From Priapulus caudatus (Eukaryota > Priapulida > Priapulimorpha > Priapulimorphida > Priapulidae): DNA of 43,911 nt. Made by a program: the position numbers and the translations under genes. The notes under the pieces were generated by a model that saw only the letters and a list, made by a program, of their open reading frames with translations, was not told the origin of the DNA and searched no databases. Where the stretch lies: the NCBI RefSeq assembly GCF_000485595.1, contig NW_014577413.1:3297-47207 (forward strand), in the 5' to 3' direction. Positions 31,239 through 41,463 of the stretch are shown here, in pieces (the stretch's first letter is position 1; each line of letters begins with the position of its first letter).

Positions 31239-31745
31239 CAGCACAATTGCACATGCAGGGAGAGCAAGAATGATTGCATTGTGAACAAAACCAAAATAAA
31301 TATATAAGGAAAAGGTTCTATTGATGTGAAACTGAATAAGCTGTGCATCACAGATCCCATACTGCATGCTAAACAACAAAACTCTGTACACAACACGTAC
31401 ACCAACTGGACAACAGCCAGGACACATCACTCATTACACTTGTAAACATGTAAACAGAACCATAACGAACAATTCACAAACCAATTAAATAAAACAAACA
31501 AAAAAAACAAAACATAATTGCTTTACAAGGCGCAATGCCCATGCAGGGAGAACAAGAAACACAATTTGCATTGTTATCATACCAAAAATAAAGGTAAAAA
31601 AAATAAAAAAGATTCTATTTATATGAACCTGAATAAACTGTACTTATTCGTATTTGGATATGAGAGTATCTCTGTAGGCTTTAACAAAGGTTTCAAGCAT
31701 AAAGACATTGACTTTCAAAGGAAGTGTAGCCCATAATTAGTACTA
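31239..31745. repeat. unrelated block inserted in the tandem array
   Basis: Two diverged direct copies of a roughly 100-bp sequence (catgcagggaga.caagaa...ttctat..atatgaa.ctgaata) start near 31253 and 31541. The array ends in ctaacgta before the gap and resumes with taacgtagcc at about 31750, so taacgta may be a target duplication. Confidence 0.6.
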
Positions 31746-32651
31746 CTGTAACGTAGCCTACTGACTGGCATATGAAGAGGGCACCTTACATGTAAGGTGT
31801 TTTTCCTATATGTCTTTAGGGATGTCTACTGATAGAATGTTATCATATAAATCCATGCTAGGATAGCTCCTCTTCATTTTAAATGCATAATCTTTGCAAA
31901 ATATGATTATTCTCGGGGGATATTGCGCGTGCGCGAGCACCGTTACAGGCGTACAGTTTGGACTAAAGAAAACTGCATAATATAACTTGCTGTGGGAGAG
32001 AGGAGCAAGATGCTGAGGAAAAGCGACAGGGAAGATAGCTGAGGGGTGGTAGAAGAAGAATTAGGTTGAGCGAGAAACAGGGGAGACAATAATTATGGGA
32101 AGTATGGGAGGGGTGAAGTAGCCGTTTTCCACCCTACAAGCTAGGGCGCACTCCTAATTATAAACACAGGTGTACCGTAAACAATTAATTACATAATTCT
32201 ATGTTCAGATCCCCCCTAACCATATTAAATGCATATTCATCACAAAATATAGCTCCTCTGGTAAGATATTGCGCATGCGTCAACACACTAACGTAGCCAG
32301 ATTATGTACAGACTGGTATATAAAGTGGGTACCTTACATGCAAGGTCTTTTTCCTATATGTCTTTGGGGATGTCTACTGATAGAATGTTATTATATAAAT
32401 CCATGCTAGGATAGCTCCTCTTCATTTTAAATGCCTAATCTATGCAAAATATAATTCTTCTCGGGAGATATTGCGCGTACGCGAGTGCCGTTACAGGCGT
32501 ACAGTTCGGACTAAAGAAAGCTGCGTAATATAGCTTGCTGTGGGAGAGAGGGGCAATAGACAGAGGAAAAGCGACAGGGAAGATAGCTGAGGGGTGGTAA
32601 AAGAAGAATTCGGCTGAGCGAAGGACAGCGGAGACAATATGGGAAGTACGG

Positions 32652-32947
32652 GTGCAAAACGGCTACTTCACCCCTTATGGATTTATATGATACCATTCTA
32701 TCAATAGACATCCCTTAAGAAATAGGAAGAAGACCTTGCATGTAAGACACCCACTTCATATGCCAGTCTGTACATAATCTGGCTACGTTAGTGTGTTGAC
32801 GCATGCGCAATATATTACCAGAGGAGCTATATTTTGTGATGGATATGCATTTAATATGGTTAGGGGGTATCTGAACATAGAATTATGTAATTAATTGTTA
32901 ACGGTACACCTGTGTTTATAATTAGGAGAGCGCCCTAGCTTGTAGGG
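32652..32947 (-). repeat. inverted segment of the tandem unit
   Basis: Reads tgcaaaacggctacttcacc through to ctagcttgtaggg, the reverse complement of part of the unit (about 296 bp), inside otherwise same-direction copies. The junctions fall in the tacggg|tgcaaa and gtaggg|ctagg contexts. Confidence 0.85.
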
Positions 32948-34400
32948 CTAGGATAGCTCCTCTTCATTTTAAATGCATAATCTTTGCAAAATATGATTCT
33001 TCTCGGGGGATATTGCGCGTGCGCGAGCACTGTTACAGAAGTACAGTCCGGACAAAGAAAACGGCATAATATAGCTTGCTGTGGGAGAGAGGGGCAAGAA
33101 ACTGAGGAAAAGCGACAGTGACGATAGCTGAGGGGCGGTAGAAAAAGAATTAGGCTGAGCGAGGGACAGGGGAGATAATATGGGAAGTATGGTAGGGGTG
33201 AAGTAGCCGTTTTGCACCCTACAGGCTAGGGCGTTCTCCTGACCATAAACACAGGTGTACTGATAACAATTAAATATATAACTCTATGCTGAGATACCCC
33301 CTAACCATATTGAATGCATATTCATCACAAAATATAGCTCCTCTCGTAGGATATTGCGCATGCGTCAACACACTAACATGGCCAAATTATGTACTGACTG
33401 GTATATGCAGTGGGTACCTTACATGCAAGGTCTTCTTCCTATTTCTTAAGCGATGTCTACTGATAAAATGTTATCATATAAATCCATGCTAGGATAGCTC
33501 CTCTTTATTTTAAATGCATAATCTTTGCAAAATATGATTCTTCTCGGGGGATATTGCGCGTGCGCGAGCACTGTTACAGGAGTACAGTCCGGACAAAGAA
33601 AACTGCATAATATAGCTTGCTGTGGGAGAGAGGGGCAAGAGACTGAGGAAAAGCGACAGTGACGATAGCTGAGGGGCGGTAGAAAAATAATTAGGCTGAG
33701 CGAAGGACAGGGGAGATAATATGGGAAGTACGGGAGGGGTGAAGTAGCCGTTTTGCACCCTACAAGCTAGGGCGCTCTCCTAATTATAAACACAGGTGTA
33801 CTGTTAACAATTAATTACATGAGTCTTTGCTGAGATACCTCCTAACCATATTGAATGCATATTCATCACAAAATATAGCTTCTCTGGTAAGATATTGCGC
33901 ATGCGTCAACACACTAACGTAGCCAGATTATGTACTGACTGGCATATGCAGTGGGTACCTTACATGCAAGGTCTTCTTCCTATTTCATAAGAGATGTCTA
34001 TTGATAGAATGTTATCATATAAATCCATGCTAGGATAGATCCTCTTCATTTTAAATGCATAATCTTTTCAAAATATGATTTTTTCTTGGGAGATATTGCG
34101 CATGCGCGAGCACCGTTACAGGCGTACAGTTCGGACTAAAGCAAACTGCATAATATAGCTTGCTGTAGGAGAGAAGGGCAAGCGACTAAGGAAAAGCGGC
34201 AGGGAAAATAGCTGAGGGGCGGTAGAAAAATAATTAGGCTGAACGAGGGACAGGGGAGACATTATGGGAAGTACGGGAGGGGTGAAGTAGCCGTTTTGCA
34301 CCCTACAGGCTAGGGCGCTCTCCTAATTATAAACACAGGTGTATCGATAACAATTAATTCCATAAATCTATGCTGATATCCCCCCTAACCATATTAAATG

Positions 34401-35653
34401 CAACATATATAATTTATGCACTATATATAACATGTTGCCATGAAGAAGTACAACTAATATAAATAAAGAAATAAATAGAAAATAATTGAACGAATAAATA
34501 AACGAATATACGACGAATAACGAATAAACGACTATTGTCCAGTACACCTAGCCGTTCTCTATACCATATAGCCATGCACTATAAGTATCAAATATAAGGG
34601 GGTAAAACATCAACATACACGCGCACGCACGTAGACACCATACGCGCGCACGCGAACGCACACACGCGCACATGGTTACATAGTCATCGAACTCAGAAAT
34701 ACTAATTTGTTTTACCGCGGTAGAAATAATTTAACCACGGTAAATTTATTGCCCTTTTTTTACCTAATTAGAGGCACTGTGACGCATAATTTAACAGCGG
34801 TAAAAATAATTTATCCGCACTAAAGAATAAATTGTCCATACATAGACAGGTTAGGGTTACTGTGAGCCTCCATATAAGATCTCTGGAGCTGGTCTTCTAA
34901 GGTTACAAGCATCTGAGAGAGCCACGAGTGGGGTTCCACACGCCCTTAAGTTTGGGTGTCATGGTTCCACACAGGGCCTAGGATGTGTGTTCATGGTTCT
35001 ATACAGAGTACAGGTTGAGGTACATGGTTCCACATAGTGCTTGTGATGGGGTGATATATATGATGGGACGGGGGATCATCCATGATTTCACACGGGCCCT
35101 GAGTGGTGGCTTTTAAGAATCCCATATGCTGTGTTTTTGCACTGTCTGCGCTCACGCTAGGAAGCCAGCTATACAACAGCTTCGTCAAACGGCAGCAGAA
35201 TGATGAGTACATGTGTACATGTGTGTCTCCCACTTCATAAGATCAATTATAGAAATTAAATAGAGTACCTGACATTCTATGAGGAACAGTAGTGACTGCT
35301 GGCAATGGGACGAGTGAAGCGATAAAGAATCTGATTCACAACCTGAAACCCGCTGAAAGCCCTGTATACGAGATAGTGGGAAGGATTTCCGACTCCTTTG
35401 ATAGTTGCCCGTAACATTAGCAAACTGCCGTGGAAACGCTTCGGCAAGTCCATTTTAGAGTATGGTGGCCTGGATGCTTATCATATCTTGATCTGTCGAA
35501 GAAAAAAAACATAGTAATAAGCAATGCGCCAGCGGCAATAATATGATTATGAGATTGCCTAGATTATGATAGGCATATTATATACAATATACATATAGTA
35601 TAATTGGATCTTATTTCCTATTATCTGCTGCTGTTGCTTATCCATCTGTCTCT
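34401..35653. other. intergenic, no gene seen
   Basis: Includes an acgcgcgcacgc-rich patch (about 34617-34672) and repeated atttaac..cggtaaa motifs (34712-34815). At 34920-35100 a phrase like tggttccacacagggcc is repeated every 40-60 bases, a degenerate minisatellite. Confidence 0.5.
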
Positions 35654-35697
35654 ACGCGCGCGCGCGCGCGCGTGCGTGCGTGCGTGCGTGCGTGCGC

Positions 35698-35784
<87 letters not shown>
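35654..35784. repeat. 131-bp alternating purine-pyrimidine tract, Z-DNA candidate
   Basis: An (AC)(GC)n run passes into (GTGC)n and then about 43 uninterrupted TG units, with strict purine-pyrimidine alternation throughout. Such tracts favour left-handed DNA under negative supercoiling. Confidence 0.95.
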
Positions 35785-35786
<2 letters not shown>

Positions 35787-38172
35787 CGCCATACTTAAAA
35801 GAAAAAATCGATAGGGTAACCCATCGACTTCATTTTTGATGGCGCGTCCGTCCGTACGTCCGTGTATACATGGGAAACCCGTGGTACCACCTAGAAAAAT
35901 TCATATCTCAAGTAGTAAACACTTCCACACAACCAACTTTTGACAAAAGTTGTCTTTTGAAAAAACCTTTGACAAAAGTGGGCAGGGGTACCACCATTGT
36001 CACGTGGTATGACGTAATCACTGACGATTATACAGCAAGTTGCACAATAAAATTAAGCCTATCCTCTTCTTACGGGTTGTACGGGTTGCCTGTTGTTTTG
36101 GCGAGGATCAATTTTCAATTGAGTATATACATAATGGCGTCAAGAGCAGATAAAAGAGACGAATCAGTTCAGAGAGAGGTGAACCAGGGTGTCTATTCCT
36201 CAGACTTGCCAAGTGACATGCCCAGTTAAAGCTGTGTTATAGATAGTAGCTGCAGAAATTAGCCTAGATGTTATTGTTCCTTCTGTTGCAATTATAACTA
36301 CACGTCAACAGAAGCTAGATAGCCGATGGCTTTACAGAAACTTTCAAGATAGCTCGTCATAGGCTGATGGCTGGATAAAGATACTATTCAATAAATCGAC
36401 CCTGTTTTCGATTAAGAAAACGTAGAAGTATGAATTCATAGTAGCCGAGCCCAGCAGGCGTAGAGGTGCGAACCATAGGGCTGGGATTTTCCCCACCCAC
36501 AGTATATAAGCGTTGCGGGTGCGTTAGGGGTTTTCCATCCTATGGTTGCTCGCTCGCACTCCATGATACCACATACCAGTATTTCTGTATCTTCTGCTCA
36601 ATTTCCTGAATGTTATTGGTTCTACGAAAAATTATTGTACAAGAGATTAAGAATAACGGAGTAGTTGTTTGATTCAATAAAATCACTGCGGGTTTAAACG
36701 CAACAGGCCGCAAACAACAAATGTTTGTTTCTTTGGTGTTTTGGGGACGTTGACGTAAGATAAGATTATCGTGGAGTCACCTATCGGGAGCTCCGCGTTT
36801 AGGCAGTGCCTAAATCTTATATTAGATTTTATGAAGTATACTCGGTACTCACACACCAGACATTGAGCACGTACATTTGTTTGCAATGGTACTCCCGAAA
36901 TCGCTGTAATTAGCACTTCGGAATTTATATATGTAGGCCTACAGGGGATAGTATAGTGTACAGTGGCAGAAAGAACGCCACACATATTCTTTGACTATAA
37001 TATCCGGTTTCACTATCGCCTTGTATACAATAGAATGTTAAGTGATAATTAACTATACATGATAATAATATCTCGAGTCAATATATCAACTAATTTCAAT
37101 GAAATGGCGCGAACTAATTTTCTTGAATTACTGGATAAATTGTTTCAATATTATCAAACAATGAAGCAACGAAACGAACGCATAAACAAAGAAATCACTA
37201 TGGTAGGCTATATGATGCGAGCTATTTTGGGTTAATTTCCAACTGCTAATTAACGCATCGTGAATTTAATTAACGCAAAAGTTTTCGTACATGTTTTCTA
37301 AAGAAATAGCTACAGAAGCTGCTGAATATACTCTCTTAATTTTTATAGAAGGTCATTTTTCTGGTAACATACGCACATGCGCGCTGCGGCGCAAATATAA
37401 TTAGACTACCATTACCGGATTAGTTCACATCAGTGCCCTGACAACACATCATTGACTGTAGTCTCTCGGGGCGTCACAACCTGCATTTTCCTGGAACACA
37501 TATTATCCTAATGCGCCTGTTACCTAAACATATGATATATGCCTATAATTACAACAGTAATTCATAACCTCGGCAATATGGGGCATGTGTATGACTTATT
37601 TAGGGTATTATAATATATGCCGTAAATTTAAAGAAAGATAATAAAAGGGCAAAAACATAATAGGTCTGAATGAACGCCGTAAATGGGCGGCTTCGCAGTG
37701 CTGTCGTTGTTTGTATCCTAAGAGATTTATTACACGGTCTGTCTTGGATCAGATTCAAATTTCACTAACGTACCATGGTAAAACCAGTCTCTAAATACTT
37801 ACTGTCGGCATTTGCTTTAAATAGCAATCAAAATTTTGCAATTTAAACAATTTAACGTTTGCATATATTTTCATATGTATATGGATGAAAATTATGAAGC
37901 TATAGAGTCAATAACATATTGTATCAGTAATATTGTGACATCTTTGGATAAGCACGTACGATAGCAGTCATGATTCTTTACATCGGTATGTGAAAATATT
38001 CCCTATAGCGTAAAAGTTATCGACCAACCTACACACAGAATTCATCCAGCAAAAAAAGGCACTTTTTGGTTCAAATCTGGTTGTTTTTCTCATACTTTTT
38101 TTTACAGTTTTAGCGTTCTCAGTAAAATATACGTTTTATCAAAATTTCAGGGGAGATGATTCCAGTGCTATA
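35785..38172. other. intergenic, no gene seen
   Basis: No recognised protein on either strand; the open frames at 35870-36229 and 36683-36985 lack family signatures. At 35812-35832 lies a short inverted repeat (tcgatagggt/acccatcga). A loose inverted pair (gtgcgaaccatagg / cctatggttgctcgctcgca) lies at about 36466-36560. Confidence 0.5.
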
Positions 38173-38177
38173 GTTGT

Positions 38178-38676
38178 CAGTAGCGGATCCAGGAGGGGGG
38201 GCACAGGGGACGGTCGCCCCCCTAGAATTTTCAAGGCAAGGGTATTTTAGCCTAGGTAAGTCTGCAGTGGTAACCCCAGTGAGGACATGTACATAGCACA
38301 GATTTAGTAGTAAGTATTTTAGTCTTTGGTGTCCCCAATACTCAACTCAACAGTGATATTATTGTGATGAAGATTGTTTAATAATGCTGCCTTAGAGTGC
38401 AGGAAATTGCATCAAAGAGGTGTAATTTTCAACAAAAATTCCGGGGGCGATCACCCGAACCCCCAAAACAGGACACATCCCTAAAGTAGAAAAAATCTCC
38501 TGATATTTTATGATAAAAATGTCCAAAATTGATTGCTTTTAGATTGAAATTTTTTAACAGTTCCACAAAGTGGGAGGGGGACACCCCCTCAATCACCCTC
38601 CCCCCTCGGGCGCTTTGTGCCCTTGAACTCGCATGATTGGCCCCGCCCCTAGAATTCACTTCTGGATCCGCCACTG
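38178..38676. mobile_element. 499-bp hAT-like non-autonomous element with 5-bp duplication
   Basis: The ends cagtagcggatccagga and tctggatccgccactg are inverted repeats. gttgt is duplicated at both edges (38173-38177 and 38677-38681). No transposase frame. Same style as 4320-4500 and 10781-10965. Confidence 0.75.
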
Positions 38677-38681
38677 GTTGT

Positions 38682-39070
38682 GTGTGTGGGGGGGTGGGTT
38701 GCGTGTTATTAAACCTCTGAAATCCAAATAAAAAATAAAGCCTAAAAATCCCAAATATTGTACTTACGATTTCAATTTTTTTCAATTCCCTCAAAAACGG
38801 GCATCTTGAAAGTTATAAATTACTAAAATCCAAGAGCTTCCGGGGGCTTCGCCCCCTGGTCCCCGCGGGCTAGGGCTCTACCTCTGCACCCCGCCAGGGG
38901 GCCTAAGGCGAGCCACTGGACCCCACCCGTTAAGGGCTTCGCGCCAAGTAGCTCGCGGTCTGCGCTACGCACACACACTATTCGTATACTTTGCGATGGA
39001 AGTAACAGCGAAATCATCCCCCCCCCCCCAACTGAGGGCCTGTCTACGCCACTGGACGCAGTCCTTATGC
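38682..39070. other. intergenic with a lone transposon terminus
   Basis: GC-rich, with ggggcttcgccccctgg. gtctacgccactgg at about 39042-39055 is the reverse complement of a CCAGTGGCGTAGAC transposon end. I found no matching partner. Confidence 0.45.
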
Positions 39071-39072
39071 TA

Positions 39073-39478
39073 GGGGCACACGAGCGTATTTTATCGCCCG
39101 ATCGCGGCGATTAAAATCGCCAGCGAATTTAATCGCCCGATCACGAAGGGGCACACGTAGCGAATTTGAGAGCGTACGCGTACGCCACTCGACGGAATCA
39201 CAGGATCACATGATGCATCACATGATATCAACAACACGTCCGATTGGTTTAGAAAAATCGATCGGGCGACAAAATGCGCCGGACACGGGCACACGAGCGA
39301 ATTTGCCAGTAAATAATCGCCGGCGTAAATAATCGCCCGAAAATATCTAACATTTTGGATACGGGCGATTCGTACGGGCGATTAAAATCGGCGTCGACGT
39401 GAACGGGCACACGGGCGAATTTTTCGAGCGATTTTAAAATTCGCGGCGATCGGGCGATAAAAATCGCTCGTGTGCCCC
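39073..39478. mobile_element. 406-bp MITE with CGATTTTATCGCCCG-rich interior, TA flanks
   Basis: The ends ggggcacacgagcg and cgctcgtgtgcccc are inverted repeats flanked by TA. Inside, gcgattaaaatcgcc, cgatcgggcgat and gggcacacg motifs recur in both orientations. The design matches the element at 13443-13694. Confidence 0.8.
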
Positions 39479-39480
39479 TA

Positions 39481-41016
39481 CCTTTACACAGTTTTATCCC
39501 GAAGTAAGCCAGCACCATTGCGCCATAACACCACACCCGTGCTTAGCTTTATATATTCGAGCATGAGTCGACTCTGCTATGCCACACATGTCTACACAGC
39601 TCCACACATCCCTATACGCATATGATGCAAAAATGTGTGATTATGGTTAGATGGCGGATTAACTGTAGATTTATAAATTTATAAACGCAGCTGTGCTATA
39701 TTTATATATATATGAAACAATAATACGTATACGCATGTAAGTGTGCACACGACAGTGTGACATAGATAGAGCTAACGACATATGAGGAGTGGACAAGATT
39801 GAATAGACAGCTAGGTAATCGAAGTGTATTTGTGCATAGGACATTGTGGGCAAAGGCGCTTTTCACGTTACCATAGCAACTGAGCATTCGGCTAGTGCAC
39901 ATAAAGAAGCAAGTAAAATGATTGATCCGTCCCTATGTCGAATGCTGCGCGCGCTGTGCACACCTGTGTAAGAGCTGCCACAATTATCATGAATTGCCAA
40001 TAGATAGCGGTATATGTCAACGATTTAGCGAGTTATATTGCCAATATCGTTGCAACGTGAAATATGCAAATGTTGCCGGTGAAATCTAGTTTCGTGCCAC
40101 TGTGTCAGGCAAGGTTTTTACCACGGCGATATACGGCTCGACCTAGTGCGAGCATTGTCGTGCTACCGGAAAGATCAATATCCCAGGTCGGTGCATGCAC
40201 GTTGTAATGAGTTTAATTATTAGGCACGTGGTCGGCTCGGACACGATGTTCTGTGATTGGATGCATGCCGGCAGGCTAGCAGACGCGTCATCATCACCGG
40301 GAAAGTGTGTCTGCTTGCAGCTAGGTGCTCGCATATCTGGTGCAAACGCATTTTGGTTGGGAGCGATCAACTCTGCGCGCGTTATCTCACGCGTGACTGA
40401 AATGTTGTAACTGCCGCATTACTCCGTGACGAGTTTATTAAGTGGCGCTTACATATTAAGGGCTTCGGTGCAACTGGAAATGCACGCGATACGCACTCGC
40501 GAGTGGCGCTTATGGTGGGGCGTGTCGCTCTGTAGCGAGTGCGGCTGAGATCTGTCGCTCCGTATTAGGCTACCACGTTTACGTGACGGAAGAGCTGCGA
40601 GAGAAACGCTCCGCAGCTTTCGCGTAAGAGCCTGAATATTCACCGTGACGTATAGAGGTGCTAATTTGGATCCCATTGCACTTACACTGACGTTGCACGA
40701 TCGTCGCGCATAGGGATTCTACATCGACCACGGCGATCTCGTCCTAAATAGGTGCCTCGTACGCGACACTCTTACTGCGAAATGTAATATAGTTAGACGG
40801 CGATACGACCTATGTGGTACCGGAATTAGTTTTTACTGTGGTTACGATATATACCCTAACATGCTAGACACGCTCAACAGAATTTTGAGCCTAATGCATA
40901 AAAGCGTTGTGTGTGTCTACAGATGTGTTCTGGTTGGGGAATAGACGCAAGGAATATATATGTAGTGCATTGTGCAATTATATCCACGTTGTAGGAAATG
41001 TAAACCATTTGCCACG
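39481..41016. other. upstream region of the PDE gene
   Basis: Presumed promoter and 5' UTR. The GC and CpG content rises between about 40100 and 40800. agtggcgctta occurs twice (about 40440 and 40502). No TATA box or transcription start can be asserted, and a 5' non-coding exon may lie here. Confidence 0.4.
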
Positions 41017-41463
41017 ATGTCTGAGAGCAAAGAACCAAAAGAAGCTGCGCTAACAGAGGAGGCTGTTTCAGCCTACCTGCTTAAAAATACCAAGTTTTGC
41101 AGACAGTGGTTCGTAAAAAATGGAACAAAACAGATTTTTGACCAGTGGCTTACCAAGGGGTCGGATATCGGGAATGATAATCGACCAAGCCTTGTTCGAT
41201 CGGAGACAGATCTTTCGGACAAATACGTTTCACACCATTCTGCTCTTCTGGCCTCGAGCAAATTTCAAGAACTTCTTTTGCAACGACATCAGAATGTGAA
41301 ACAGAACAAGGCAAAGTTAAAGCAGTTGGAGGAGAAAGAGTTGATTATGGAGCTTATACGCGACGTGGCCAGTGAGTTGGACATAAACATCCTCTGTCAC
41401 AAGATCCTGATAAATGTCAGCCTACTGACCAATAGTGACCGCGGCAGCCTTTTCCTGGCAGAG
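41017..41463 (+). CDS. PDE coding exon 1
   Basis: 149 codons from [10 protein letters not shown] to DRGSLFLAE. Donor GAG|GTATGA. A GTG-initiated extension upstream (40972) exists in frame, but no upstream ATG does, so 41017 is chosen. A Lys/Glu/Gln-rich predicted helix (about 83-110) precedes the GAF domain. Confidence 0.92.

Larger units (their letters stand above)
29629..34400. repeat. tandem array of a roughly 545-bp unit
   Basis: Unit starts, marked by taattataaacacaggtgta, occur near 29629, 30336, 30888, 32154, 33241, 33779 and 34323. Complete units are 538-552 bp. Each unit is an internal dimer: ttaaatgcatattcatcaca...gatattgcgcatgcg resembles the second-half ttaaatgcataatctttgca...gatattgcgcgtgcg. 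The minus-strand frame starting MQNGYFTP is repeated in most units, at most 82 codons, with no recognisable protein. The array includes a gap, an inserted block and an inverted segment. It lies between the divergently placed hnRNP Q and PDE genes. Confidence 0.88.

Noticed and set aside
29629-34400. Repeat region as a CRISPR-like or rRNA/tRNA cluster
   Set aside because: Units of 545 bp are far too long for CRISPR, no tRNA boxes or rRNA motifs are present, and the genome is eukaryotic.
35870-36229. 119-codon plus-strand frame
   Set aside because: No family similarity or compositional sign of coding; downstream of a long microsatellite.
36430-36560. Possible tRNA or structured RNA (gtgcgaaccatagg / cctatggttgctcgctcgca)
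   Set aside because: No A/B box promoter pattern, and the arms pair with a large bulge; too weak to annotate.
40972-41016. Upstream extension of the PDE start ([14 protein letters not shown])
   Set aside because: It has no ATG, only a GTG; the ATG at 41017 has a good context and gives a family-like N-terminus.
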